Shown here: in pieces, positions 16,079 through 24,871 of the stretch
Position numbering within the stretch: the stretch's first letter is position 1
Layout of the letters: each line of letters begins with the position of its first letter
Assembly: GCF_029893585.1 (NCBI RefSeq)
Contig: NZ_JARXYX010000002.1
Span: 62,001 to 126,000, forward strand
Length of the DNA: 64,000 nucleotides
Origin: Streptomyces sp. LBL
Lineage (GTDB): Bacteria; Actinomycetota; Actinomycetes; Streptomycetales; Streptomycetaceae
Direction: 5' to 3'
The notes under the pieces: model-generated
Told to the model about the DNA's origin: nothing
Seen by the model: the letters and a program-made list of their open reading frames with translations, nothing else
Databases searched by the model: none
Program-made: the position numbers and the translations under genes

Positions 16079-16629
16079 TCCGGCCAATGACCCCGGAACT
16101 GTTCAAGCGCATCATGCGCCGCCAGGCCGCCACGGTCGCCCTCATCACCACGGATGGGGGTGACCGTGGCGACCGGGCCGGCCTGACGGCGACATCGCTC
16201 ACCTCCGTGTCCGCGGATCCACCGCTCGTGCTCTTCTGCGTGGCCCGGACGGCGTCCGCGTGGCCGGCCCTGTCCGTGACTGACCGGATAGGCATCCATC
16301 TACTCGGCGAGGACAGCCAGGAGCTGGCCCACAGATTCGCCACCACGGGAATCGATCGGTTCGATCACCCGGCCATCGGTGACGACGACGGTCGGACGTC
16401 GGTCGCCGACGCCGTCGCCTGGCTCGAATGCCGGATCGTCGACCGCATCCCGGCGGGCGACCACCACATCGTCCTGGCCGCGCCGGAAAGGGGCGGCCAC
16501 AGCGGCCGAGACCAGCCCGGACCGCTGCTGTACCACGACCGCCGCTATACCTCGGTCACGGAGCCGAAGCCCGGCGAGGTATCAGCCGACGGCGCCGAAA
16601 CCGTAGAGATCATCAACAAAGCGGTATAG
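16075..16629 (+). CDS. Flavin reductase (HpaC/HsaB-like) partner of the monooxygenase
   Basis: The 184-residue protein has the flavin-reductase-like split barrel typical of HpaC/HsaB. The segments LTATSLTSVSADPPLVLFCV and WPALSVTDRIGIHLLGEDSQ carry the FMN-binding region. It would supply reduced flavin to the oxygenase at 14948. The GTG at 16075 overlaps the upstream TGA as GTGA, indicating translational coupling. An in-frame ATG at 16087 is an alternative. The protein is slightly longer than usual at the C-terminus. Confidence 0.88.
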   Translation: MIRPMTPELFKRIMRRQAATVALITTDGGDRGDRAGLTATSLTSVSADPPLVLFCVARTASAWPALSVTDRIGIHLLGEDSQELAHRFATTGIDRFDHPAIGDDDGRTSVADAVAWLECRIVDRIPAGDHHIVLAAPERGGHSGRDQPGPLLYHDRRYTSVTEPKPGEVSADGAETVEIINKAV

Positions 16630-16871
16630 CACCGGTGTTCGGCGGCGACATCGTCCGTCGCGCCCTACGGCGACGTGCCCGCCGGCCAGGACCCCGACCA
16701 GGCCGCCTGGGGCCAGGCGCGGTGCCGGACGAGGAGGAACAGGTGTGCTGCTTCACCGACCTTCTGGACGACTTCGAGGAGGAAGGAGTGAACCGAAGAA
16801 GGTCTTCCACACAATGACGGCCAGGTACCCACGCCGGAGAGCCGTCACGAAGTACTCCATGTCCAACTGGA

Positions 16872-18257
16872 TCACCGGATGTCATCAAGGTCAAGGTCGG
16901 TTCCCACCACCAGGGTCACCACACCCGCGGCGGCATCCGGCCGTTGCGTGGCCCGGGCGCCGGGCAGCCGCGAAGTGAGTACCTTCGCCTGCTCGTCCAG
17001 GCCCTGCGGGTAGGTGGCCGTGGTGGTGCGGGTGGTCTCCGGCGCGTTTCCCGTTCCGGCGACGGAGAAGCCGGCCTCGCGCAGCATTCCGGCGACGGTT
17101 GCGGCACGCCCTGTGACGCCGGTGCCGTTGAGGACCTGGACGCGCACTCTGGACGCGTAGATCAAGTCCTGGGCGTCGGCTTGCAGTTCCTTCTTGTTGA
17201 CCTCCTTGTCCTGGGCAAGGGAGGTGAACAGGTCGGCGGCCTGCGGATACTGCCACACGATGTTGGCCTTGTCGGTGGCCACATCCGCCTCGCGCGGATA
17301 GTTGGGGACGGTGAGGAACGTCAGCCTCTGGCTGGGGATGCCCTTCACCTCGGAGGCGAGGCTGTACAGCGGCTTGATGCCGGCCAGGTCCTCGTCCGTG
17401 GTGAGGGACTTGGTTGCGGACTGCAGGAAGTCGTACAGGGCCTTGGGGCTGGTCAGCTTGGACTGGGCCTTCTCAGCGAGTGCCTCCATGAACTCCTGCT
17501 GGCGGCCGATGCGTCCGATGTCGGAGCCGTCACCGACGCTGTAGCGGGCGCGTACATAGCCGAGCGCTTCCTCGTCCTTGACGGTCTGGCAGCCGGCTTC
17601 CAGGTCGAGGCGTGCCTTCTCGTCGTGGATGGCCTGTTCGGGGCAGACCTTGATGCCGTCCAGGGCGTTGACCATCCCCTTGAAGCCCTGGAAGTCGACG
17701 GACATGAAGTGGTCGATGCGCAGGCCCGTGTCGGCCTCGACGGTCTTGATGGTGCAGGCGGCGGCCTCGGCGACCTTGCCGCTGGTACCGCCGATCGCGA
17801 AGGCTTCATTGATCTTGGCGTGGTGCCGGGCGGAGGTGACGCCGTCGCCCTTGTCGCACGCGGATATCCGCACCCACGAGTCACGGGGGAAGGACACCAC
17901 GGTCGCCCATTTCCGGTTCGCCGGAACGTGCATCACCATCAGGGTGTCCGACTGCATGGTGGTCAGATCCTTGCCGTACTTCGCGTTGGCTCCGTCGCGG
18001 CTGTCCGAGCCGACGACCAGGATGTTCTTCGAGCCCGGGCTGAGGTTGGCGGGGCGGTCCCCGCCTAGTTTGTTGTCGAGGTCGGCGGCGTTGATGTTGT
18101 CGTCCAGGTCCTGGTAAATCCAGGCACCGACTCCGGCGACGCCGAGGATGAGCACCGCGACCGCCCCCGCGACCCGTGCGAGGATCCGGCCCCGCCGCGT
18201 CAGCCGCGTCGGCCTGCTTCCGGCCGGAGCGCGCCGCCGTTGTCCCGTACCGCCCAC
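16872..18257 (-). CDS. LCP (LytR-CpsA-Psr) family cell-wall glycopolymer ligase with LytR C-terminal domain
   Basis: The 461-residue protein has a cytoplasmic basic N-terminus, one membrane segment (VAGAVAVLILGVAGVGAWIY) and an extracellular LCP domain. The LCP domain shows LVVGSDSRDG, MQSDTLMVMHV and FPRDSWVRI, including the Arg/Asp residues that bind the polyprenyl pyrophosphate. A C-terminal LytR_C domain follows (VRVQVLNGTGVTGRAATVAG). It should transfer secondary wall polymers from lipid carrier to peptidoglycan. The GTG start follows GGGAGGAAGG. An operator-like dyad identical in its arms to one upstream of the BlaI gene lies 85 bp upstream. Confidence 0.94.
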   Translation of the reverse strand: MGGTGQRRRAPAGSRPTRLTRRGRILARVAGAVAVLILGVAGVGAWIYQDLDDNINAADLDNKLGGDRPANLSPGSKNILVVGSDSRDGANAKYGKDLTTMQSDTLMVMHVPANRKWATVVSFPRDSWVRISACDKGDGVTSARHHAKINEAFAIGGTSGKVAEAAACTIKTVEADTGLRIDHFMSVDFQGFKGMVNALDGIKVCPEQAIHDEKARLDLEAGCQTVKDEEALGYVRARYSVGDGSDIGRIGRQQEFMEALAEKAQSKLTSPKALYDFLQSATKSLTTDEDLAGIKPLYSLASEVKGIPSQRLTFLTVPNYPREADVATDKANIVWQYPQAADLFTSLAQDKEVNKKELQADAQDLIYASRVRVQVLNGTGVTGRAATVAGMLREAGFSVAGTGNAPETTRTTTATYPQGLDEQAKVLTSRLPGARATQRPDAAAGVVTLVVGTDLDLDDIR

Positions 18258-18310
18258 CGGGGCCCCTTCCTCCCGTTCGGCCGCGCCCGGCCGATCAGCC
18301 GCTCACGAGC

Positions 18311-18334
18311 GTTCGGTGCCCATGGTCACCGAAC
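18311..18334 (-). promoter_or_regulatory. Second dyad in the LCP leader
   Basis: GTTCGGTG and its complement CACCGAAC are separated by 8 nt, between the BlaI-like operator and the LCP start. It could form an mRNA hairpin in the 5' leader or bind another regulator. Confidence 0.4.
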
Positions 18335-18342
18335 GGCGAAAC

Positions 18343-18358
18343 TCTACATCCATGTAGA
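18343..18358 (-). promoter_or_regulatory. Putative BlaI operator upstream of the LCP gene
   Basis: TCTACATCCATGTAGA is a dyad with 7-bp arms. It has the TACA...TGTA half-sites typical of BlaI/MecI operators. On the minus strand it overlaps a plausible -10 (GTATAT), with TGAGAA 17 nt upstream as -35, so a bound repressor would block the LCP promoter. The same arms with the same 4-bp centre spacing occur at 20040-20055, upstream of the BlaI gene. Confidence 0.72.
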
Positions 18359-18612
18359 TATACGGGCCGCAGGCGGGTTTTTCTCACCGCACGCAGAAGC
18401 GGGAACGCCACACCACCCGTCTTCAAGACACGTCGGCAGACACGGAAGTCAAGGGGCGCACATGGGCGGCACCGACAGCACACCCGGCCTGTTCGCCTCC
18501 TTCTTCGCGACGGGGAGGTCTCGGCCAACCCGCCCTGGGCCTCGTCATCGGAATCGCCCCGATTCATCGACAACGTCTGATCAGTGGCCCCTGCCACACC
18601 CAGAGATCGTCC

Positions 18613-19545
18613 TCAGAATGGTGTCGCCGTGTGCAGGATGAGCACCATCGTCACCGCGGAGTTCGCGGAGGACAGCGCGGAGACCGCGGTCCCGACCGCC
18701 GCACCCCAGGCGGCCAGGCCCACCGAGGTGAACACCGGCGGCCAGTTGCGCAACGCGGGCGGGGGCCCCAAAAGGGCGGCGACCCTTCGCGGCACCGGTC
18801 CCGGCGCGGCGAAGCCCGCGATCGTGGGGGCCGGGGTGCCGCGGGAGACCAGGGCGGCCTTGCCGATCGCGCATGCCACGGCCGTGCGGCTGCCGACCGT
18901 CCGGGCCGCCTCCTCGTCGGCCCACCGCTCCGCGGTGTAGGACACGGCTGTACGCAGTGGTCGCAGGAACGGGTTGGCGCGTGCGGCCAGTTGAACGGCG
19001 AGCAGGAACCGGTGGTGCCGGGCGGTGAGATGGGCACGCTCGTGGGCGAACAGGGCACGCCGTTCTGCAGGTTCGAGGCAGGACAACATGGCGGTGGTCA
19101 CGACCACCCGGTCCCGTCGCCCGCCGGGGAGCGCGTAGGCGTAGGGCACCTCATGGGGCAGCACCGCCACCTCGGCGCCCGGCAGCCCGGCCAGGGCCCG
19201 GTGGGCGCGGCGGCGGACCCGCCCATGCCGCAACAGGGACCGGCCGCACGTCAGCAACACGGCCAGCAACGCCGGAATGGCCAGCTTTCCGGCAACCTCG
19301 TCGTACGGCACGGCTTCGCGCACCTCAGGGTCCGACCAGGCGTCGGGCAGCGGGTTCCCGGGCAGCTGCGCGGTACCGACCACCATCAGCAGTCCCAGGC
19401 ACACGGTGCTGCACACCGCCATCACGACGGCCAGCCCGGTCAGCAACCGCGTGGCGGTCCGCGGGTGCAGCCGCTGCTCGGCCAGGCGTGCGATCGGCCA
19501 TGCCGTGAGCGGCAGGACCAGCGGCAGAAAGACGAACACCCCCAT
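18613..19545 (-). CDS. BlaR1/M56-family membrane metallopeptidase
   Basis: This 310-residue membrane protein begins with hydrophobic helices (FVFLPLVLPLTAWPIARLAE). It carries the zinc-protease motif HERAH near residue 165 (LFAHERAHLTARHHR). Further membrane segments precede the end. In the BlaR1 paradigm the peptidase senses an envelope signal and triggers inactivation of the BlaI repressor. Unlike BlaR1, no penicillin-binding sensor domain is present, so another stimulus is likely. It lies 6 bp downstream of the BlaI gene, in one operon. Confidence 0.92.
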   Translation of the reverse strand: MGVFVFLPLVLPLTAWPIARLAEQRLHPRTATRLLTGLAVVMAVCSTVCLGLLMVVGTAQLPGNPLPDAWSDPEVREAVPYDEVAGKLAIPALLAVLLTCGRSLLRHGRVRRRAHRALAGLPGAEVAVLPHEVPYAYALPGGRRDRVVVTTAMLSCLEPAERRALFAHERAHLTARHHRFLLAVQLAARANPFLRPLRTAVSYTAERWADEEAARTVGSRTAVACAIGKAALVSRGTPAPTIAGFAAPGPVPRRVAALLGPPPALRNWPPVFTSVGLAAWGAAVGTAVSALSSANSAVTMVLILHTATPF

Positions 19546-19551
19546 GAGGAT

Positions 19552-19941
19552 TCAGTCTTCCCTTTCATTCTCGGCTCGACCCAGCAGTTCGCGCAGCAGC
19601 CGTTCGTCGTCCGGTTCCAGAGAGGTGATGAAGCTGGACAGCACAGCCTCCCGGTTGCTCTCGGCGTCCAGCACCTTGCGCATCTTGTGCGCGGCCAAAC
19701 CCGCCTGATCCGAGGCCGGGGTCCAGGCGAAGGACCGGCCGGCGCGCTCGCGGGTCACCGCACCCTTGGCCAGCAGCCGGGTCAGGATCGTGATCACCGT
19801 CGTATAGGCGAGGTTCCCGCCGAGCCGCTCCTGCACCCAGCCCGCGCTCGCCGGACGATCCGCCTCACGCAGCGCGGACAGGACGAGCGCCTCCAGCTCC
19901 CCCTGGCCCCGCCGCCGGGGGCCCTGCCGCTGATCCGTCAC
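19552..19941 (-). CDS. BlaI/MecI/CopY-family transcriptional repressor
   Basis: The 129-residue protein has the penicillinase-repressor winged helix: GELEALVLSALREADRPASA and YTTVITILTRLLAKGAVTRE. A C-terminal dimerisation helix (AVLSSFITSLEPDDERLL) holds the region cleaved in family members. GTG 19941 was chosen because GGGAGACAGGAC precedes it. The longer frame upstream lacks family sequence. It probably represses itself, the M56 peptidase and, through the matching dyad, the LCP gene. Confidence 0.92.
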   Translation of the reverse strand: MTDQRQGPRRRGQGELEALVLSALREADRPASAGWVQERLGGNLAYTTVITILTRLLAKGAVTRERAGRSFAWTPASDQAGLAAHKMRKVLDAESNREAVLSSFITSLEPDDERLLRELLGRAENERED

Positions 19942-20039
19942 GTCCTGTCTCCCTTCCACCGACCCCGAGTTCACAGGCGGTCCATCGTATAGACGCCTCG
20001 CCGCCGGCCATCGCGCCCCGACCGGCACTCACCACATCA

Positions 20040-20055
20040 TCTACATAATTGTAGA
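20040..20055 (-). promoter_or_regulatory. Putative BlaI autoregulatory operator
   Basis: TCTACATAATTGTAGA has 6-bp arms identical to those of the dyad upstream of the LCP gene (18343-18358) and the same 4-bp spacing. It lies about 100 bp before the BlaI start codon. On the minus strand it includes a possible -10 (TACAAT). No other copy was noticed in the window. Confidence 0.72.
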
Positions 20056-20197
20056 AGCCAGGCTGCCGGAACAGGTTCCTGCGCCAGGTCCAGGTCAGCG
20101 TCGACACATCATCCAGTTGCTCGGCCCGCCAAGTGGTGTCGAAAAGGGGTTCCGGTGCTCCCCCAGCGAGCAACTCCTGCGATGTCATTGACCGCGG

Positions 20198-21067
20198 TCA
20201 GCGGACGGTAGAAGAGGCCGACATGTTCTGGTCGGCGGCCCATGAAGCGAGGATGCGCAGCCGCTCGTGGGTTGGAGAACCGGGGGCGGCGGTCCAGACG
20301 GTGAGATGCTGGTCGGGATCGGTGTTGGCGGTGAGGGTGTCCCAGTCCAAAACCAACTCACCGACGACCGGGTGATGGAGGGTCTTGGTGCCCACGGTGC
20401 GGGCGGCGACCTTGTGGTCGCCCCACCATTGCGAGAACTGCTTGTCCCGCGTGGACAGTTCACCGACCAGCTCGATGAGACGGGGATCCTCGGGATACTT
20501 CGCCGCCTCCATCCGCACCTGCGCCACGGCGATCCGCGCCGAGTGCTCCCAGTCGGCGTACAGGCTGCGCATCGCCGGATCGGTGAAGATGAGCCGCGGG
20601 TAGTTGCGGTGCTTTTCCGGGATCCGGGAGAAGTCGGTGACCAGGGCGGCCGCCAGCGCGTTCCACGCCAGAATGTCACCGCGCCGCCCCTGCACGATGG
20701 CCGGGGTGGCGGTGAGGTCGTCCAGCACGCGTTGCAGCTGGGGCTGAACCTTCTGCCTGCCGTGGCGCCGGGTGCGGGTAGTGGTCTTGCCCGCGAGCTG
20801 GAACAGATAGCCCCGCTCGTCGTCGTCCAGGTGGAGGACACGGGCGATGGTGTCCAGCACAGGAGCGGACGCCTGCATACGGCCCTGCTCAAGACGCGTG
20901 TAGTAGTCCGTGCTGATCGAGGCGAGCTGGGCGACCTCCTCACGGCGCAGCCCGGCCACCCGGCGGGGTCCGCCCGTCTCCGGCAGCCCGACCGTGCGCG
21001 GGCTCAGTTCTGAACGGCGCTTCTTGAGGAACTCGCCCAGCTCATTGAGAGGAACGTTGCTGGTCAT
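20198..21067 (-). CDS. XRE-family regulator with MmyB-like domain (tandem paralogue 2)
   Basis: This 289-residue regulator has an N-terminal helix-turn-helix (REEVAQLASISTDYYTRLEQ) and a MmyB ligand-binding domain. It is highly similar to the gene just upstream; for example, both contain GRMQASAPVLDTIARVLHL. The start ATG at 21067 overlaps the upstream stop as ATGA, so translation is coupled. A further in-frame ATG lies three codons upstream. The pair diverges from the alcohol dehydrogenase at 22122. Confidence 0.92.
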   Translation of the reverse strand: MTSNVPLNELGEFLKKRRSELSPRTVGLPETGGPRRVAGLRREEVAQLASISTDYYTRLEQGRMQASAPVLDTIARVLHLDDDERGYLFQLAGKTTTRTRRHGRQKVQPQLQRVLDDLTATPAIVQGRRGDILAWNALAAALVTDFSRIPEKHRNYPRLIFTDPAMRSLYADWEHSARIAVAQVRMEAAKYPEDPRLIELVGELSTRDKQFSQWWGDHKVAARTVGTKTLHHPVVGELVLDWDTLTANTDPDQHLTVWTAAPGSPTHERLRILASWAADQNMSASSTVR

Positions 21068-21936
21068 GCTTCCCATCCTGAGGAGGTCGGCAGGTTCTGG
21101 TCGGCGGCCCAGGAGGCGAGGACGCGCAGCTGATCATGCGCGGGAGATCCCGAGGCGGCGGTCCAAACCGTCATGTACTGGTTGGGGTCGGTGGTGGCGG
21201 TGAGAGTGTCGCAGTCGAGGGTGACCTCGCCCACGACCGGATGGATCAGGGTCTTGGTGCCGACGGGGCGGGCCGCTACGCGATGATCTCCCCACCACTG
21301 GGCGAACTGCTTGTCGCGCATGAACAATTCACCGACAAGCGCGATCAGACGGGGGTCCTCGGGATACTTCGCCGCCTCTATCCGCAGCTGCGCCACCGTC
21401 ACCTGCGCGGCCGTGTCCCAGTCGGCGTGGAGCTCGCGCATCGCCGGAATCGTGAACAGGAGCCGCGGGTAGGTGCGGTGCTTCGCCGGAATGCGAGAGA
21501 AGTCGGTGACCAGGGCGGCCGCCAGCGCGCTCCACGCCAGAATGTCACCGCGCCGCCCCTGGACCAGGGCCGGGATGGAGGTGAGGCCCTCCAGCACCCT
21601 CTGCAATAGCGACCGGACCTCCTGCACGCCACGGCGCCGCGTGCGTACAGTGGTCCTGGCCGCGAGCTGGAACTGATAGCCCCGCTCGTCGTCGCCCAGG
21701 TGGAGGACGCGGGCGATGGTGTCCAGCACAGGAGCGGACGCCTGCATACGGCCCTGCTCAAGACGCGTGTAGTAGTCCGTGCTGATCGCGGCAAGATGGG
21801 CGACCTCCTCACGGCGCAGCCCCTCGGCCCGGCGCGGCCGGCCGGTCGATGGAAGCCCGACCGTGCGCGGGCTCAGCTGTGAGCGGCGCTTCCTGAGGAA
21901 TTCTCCCAGTTCATTCAGGGGGACGGTGCTGGTCAT
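21064..21936 (-). CDS. XRE-family regulator with MmyB-like domain (tandem paralogue 1)
   Basis: The 290-residue regulator has the helix-turn-helix REEVAHLAAISTDYYTRLEQ and a MmyB domain. With the following gene it forms a recent tandem duplication: long stretches match and both begin MTSxVPLNELGEFL. Two co-translated near-copies might heterodimerise or have split ligand specificities. It faces the alcohol dehydrogenase/SDR genes starting at 22122 and 23215, the probable targets. Confidence 0.92.
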   Translation of the reverse strand: MTSTVPLNELGEFLRKRRSQLSPRTVGLPSTGRPRRAEGLRREEVAHLAAISTDYYTRLEQGRMQASAPVLDTIARVLHLGDDERGYQFQLAARTTVRTRRRGVQEVRSLLQRVLEGLTSIPALVQGRRGDILAWSALAAALVTDFSRIPAKHRTYPRLLFTIPAMRELHADWDTAAQVTVAQLRIEAAKYPEDPRLIALVGELFMRDKQFAQWWGDHRVAARPVGTKTLIHPVVGEVTLDCDTLTATTDPNQYMTVWTAASGSPAHDQLRVLASWAADQNLPTSSGWEA

Positions 21937-22121
21937 GCTTCCCAGAATGACATCGATCGCTCATGAGCAAGGGGGGAGAATTTCCTCCCTGGATGTTCCT
22001 CTCCCCGGATAAATTCCTCCGCTTTTCGCGCCCGCCCTCGCGTGTGAGGCTCGATATCGAGCAGCCGCCCCAGATTCCAGACTGCGGTTCCAGACCCTCG
22101 TACCGAAGGAAGCACCCCATC

Positions 22122-23138
22122 ATGCGCGGAGCAGTCATTCACGCCCCCGGCGACGTGCGCTTCGAGACCCTCGACGACCCGAAGATCAGCCGGCCGACCG
22201 ACGCGATCATCCGCACGGTCGCCACCTGTGTGTGCGGCTCGGACTTGTGGCCCTACCGTGGCGCGGAGCCGGTGGCCGAACCCCATCCAATGGGACACGA
22301 GTACGTCGGCATCGTCGAGGAAGTCGGCAGCGAGGTCACCAACGTCAAGCCGGGCCAGTTCGTCGTCGGGTCGTTCGCCACCTCGGACAACACCTGCGCG
22401 AACTGCCTGAACGGCTGGCAGTCCTCCTGCCTGCACCGCGAGTTCATGGGTACCTGCCAGGCCGACTATGTGCGCATCCCCAACGCCCACGGCACGCTCG
22501 TGGCCACCCACGAGCACCCGCCTGGCGAGTTCGTGCCCAGCCTGCTCGCCGTCTCCGACGTCATGGGCACTGGCTGGTACGCCGCCGTCGCCGCCGAAGT
22601 GAAGCCTGGCTCCACCGCCGTCGTCGTCGGCGACGGAGCGGTCGGTCTGTGCGGCGTCATCGCCGCCAAGGAACTCGGCGCCGAGCGGATCATCGCCATG
22701 AGCCGCCACGCGTCCCGCCAGAAGCTCGCCCTCGAGTTCGGCGCCACGGACATCGTCACCGAACGCGGAGACGAAGGCATCGCCCGCGTCAAGGACCTCA
22801 CCGACGGCATCGGCGCGGACTCCGTACTGGAGTGCGTCGGCACCCCCGAGTCCATGCACCAGGCCCTGCACTCCGCCCGCCCCGGCGGCAACGTGGGCTT
22901 CGTCGGCGTCCCGCACGAGGTTTCGGTCGAGGGCCAGGAGCTGTTCTTCTCCCAGGTCGGCCTGCGCGGCGGCCCCGCCCCGGTGCGCGCCTACCTGCCC
23001 GATCTGATCGAGCGGGTCCTCTCCGGCCGGATCGACCCTGGCAAGGTCTTCGACCTCACCCTGCCCCTGGACCAGGTCGCCGAGGGCTACCGGGCCATGG
23101 ACGAATGCCGCGCCATAAAAGCGCTTCTGAAGCCCTGA
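22122..23138 (+). CDS. Zinc-dependent alcohol dehydrogenase (MDR family)
   Basis: This 338-residue medium-chain dehydrogenase has the catalytic zinc region CVCGSDLWPYRG and GHEYVGIVEEVGSEV. The structural-zinc loop is shortened (DNTCANCLNGWQSSC), and the nucleotide loop is VVVGDGAVGLCGVIAAKELG. It should oxidise an alcohol or reduce an aldehyde with NAD(P). ATG 22122 follows CGAAGGA; the open frame extends further upstream without family sequence. It is followed by an SDR on the same strand and is divergent from the tandem XRE pair. Confidence 0.93.
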   Translation: MRGAVIHAPGDVRFETLDDPKISRPTDAIIRTVATCVCGSDLWPYRGAEPVAEPHPMGHEYVGIVEEVGSEVTNVKPGQFVVGSFATSDNTCANCLNGWQSSCLHREFMGTCQADYVRIPNAHGTLVATHEHPPGEFVPSLLAVSDVMGTGWYAAVAAEVKPGSTAVVVGDGAVGLCGVIAAKELGAERIIAMSRHASRQKLALEFGATDIVTERGDEGIARVKDLTDGIGADSVLECVGTPESMHQALHSARPGGNVGFVGVPHEVSVEGQELFFSQVGLRGGPAPVRAYLPDLIERVLSGRIDPGKVFDLTLPLDQVAEGYRAMDECRAIKALLKP

Positions 23139-23214
23139 CCCGTAAATCGTCCATCGCGGGAGCCGGGCATCCCCTGCCCGACCCCGGACGGCCCCCTCCT
23201 GGACAAGGACCACC

Positions 23215-23880
23215 GTGACCACTTTCGCCCTCGTCGGTGCCGGACCCGGCCTCGGGCTCGCCACCGCCCGCCGCTTCGGAACCGTCGGCCACTCCGTCGC
23301 TCTCATCGCCCGCAACACCCAGCACCTGGACGACCTCACGGCCGAGCTGGCCCGCGACGGCATCAAGGCCCGCGGCTTCGCCGCCGACGTCCTCGACATC
23401 GAGTCCCTGACCGCGGCCCTGTACGCGGCCGGCACCTCGCTGGGGACCATCGAGATCCTCCAGTACAGCGCCGTGCCCCGCGCCGACTTCATGAAGCCGG
23501 TCCTGGACACCGGCGCCGACGACCTCGACGCCCCCCTCGCCTTCTCCGTCAAGGGCCCCGTCTCGGCCGTGAACGCCGTCCTGCCCGCCATGCGCGAACT
23601 CGGACGCGGCACGCTGTTGTTCGTCAACGGCTCCAGCGCCGTACGGCCCAACCCGAACGTCGCCGGCACCTCCATCGCTTTCGCCGGCGAGAGCGCCTAC
23701 GCCCGCATGCTGCACGACGCGCTCGCCCCGGAGAACATCCACGTCGCCCAGCTGATCGTCCCCGGCGCCATCCGGCCCGACGCCGAACACAGCAGCCCCG
23801 ACGCCCTGGCCGGGCGCCTGTATGACATCCACACCGAGCGCGACGGCTTCCGCCACTACTCCGAGCCGCTGCCCGACTGA
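23215..23880 (+). CDS. SDR-family protein lacking the YxxxK catalytic pair
   Basis: The 221-residue protein has the Rossmann loop GAGPGLGLATARRFGTVGH and an NGSS segment, as in the atypical SDR at 3959. At the place of the catalytic Tyr-x3-Lys it reads TSIAFAGESAYARMLHDAL, so Lys is absent. Either catalysis differs or it has a non-catalytic role. The GTG start follows AAGGACCACC. It belongs with the alcohol dehydrogenase 76 bp upstream. Confidence 0.86.
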   Translation: MTTFALVGAGPGLGLATARRFGTVGHSVALIARNTQHLDDLTAELARDGIKARGFAADVLDIESLTAALYAAGTSLGTIEILQYSAVPRADFMKPVLDTGADDLDAPLAFSVKGPVSAVNAVLPAMRELGRGTLLFVNGSSAVRPNPNVAGTSIAFAGESAYARMLHDALAPENIHVAQLIVPGAIRPDAEHSSPDALAGRLYDIHTERDGFRHYSEPLPD

Positions 23881-23897
23881 ATCCCTGGACGCCCCGT

Positions 23898-24748
23898 GAT
23901 GCCGACCGCCTTCCCCAACCTGGCGGCCCGTGGCGCCGTAGCCGCCGCCCTGCTGCTCGCCGTCACCGCCTGCACCGACAACACGCCCGCCGCCGCCTCC
24001 GCGTCGTCCCCTGGCCGCTCTTTCCGCGCTCGCCGCCGTCTTCATCGGCCGCTTCATCCCCACCCAGGAACAGCGCGCGACCGCCTCGCTGTGCGCCGAG
24101 TTCGGCGCCCTGCGCCAGGGCCGGCTATGGCTGACACTGAGCGCCGCCATGCTGATCATGGGCGGCGTCCTGGCGACGTACAGCTACATCACCCCGCTGC
24201 TGACCAACCGCGCCGGGATCCCGGCGGGCGCCGTCCCGTTCGTCCTCATCGCCTTCGGCCTCGGCGCCCTGGGCGGCACCACTACCGGTGGGCGTCTGGG
24301 TGAACGCCGTCCGATGGTCACCACCATCACCGCCGCCGCGGCCACCGCCCTGGTCCTGTTCCTGATGATCCCGCTGTCCACCAACGCGGTCACGGCCATC
24401 GTCCTCGTCTTCCTCATGGGCCTGACCGGTTTCGCGGTGAACCCTGTCGTCACAGCGCTCGCCATGCGCTTCGCCGGCGACGCGCCCACCCTCACGTCCG
24501 CGCTGACTACCTCCGCCTTCAACGTCGGCGTGGCCGGCGGATCCTTCATCGCGGGTGCGGCCCTGGATTCCTCCCTCGGGCTGACCGGCCCGCCCCTGGT
24601 CGGCACCCTCATCGCCGTGCTCACCCTCTTCCCGCTCATCGCCCTCGCCGTCCGCGGCACCTCCGGCAAGAGCCGAATCGTGGCCCAGCGCACCGCCCCG
24701 GCCCACGCGCTGGATGACATATCCGCACAGGCGCCGTCCCCTCGCTGA
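23898..24748 (+). pseudogene. 5'-truncated MFS transporter joined out of frame to a lipoprotein signal start
   Basis: From ATG 23898 the frame encodes a lipoprotein-type signal (AVAAALLLAVTACTDN, with lipobox AVTAC) and then loses sense near 24000. From about 24002, in another frame, the C-terminal half of a DHA1-type MFS protein begins (LAALSALAAVFIGRFIP). It runs to 24748 with about six to seven membrane segments. The N-terminal half, including the loop 2-3 motif, is missing. The junction looks like a deletion fusing two unrelated genes. The half-transporter is unlikely to work. Confidence 0.7.
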
Positions 24749-24871
24749 CCGCGGACCCTCCGCTGCACGACCACCGACACGGACCGGCGCACAGAGCAAG
24801 CGCGCAGACCTCGCCACGAACCCAATAACGAGACCCGGGCCACAGAACAGCCCTCGATCGAAGAGCACGAC

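Noticed and set aside
20041..20188. Minus-strand start MTSQELLAGG leading into the BlaI region
   Set aside because: It reads through the putative operator and then out of frame of the BlaI gene. No family was recognised.
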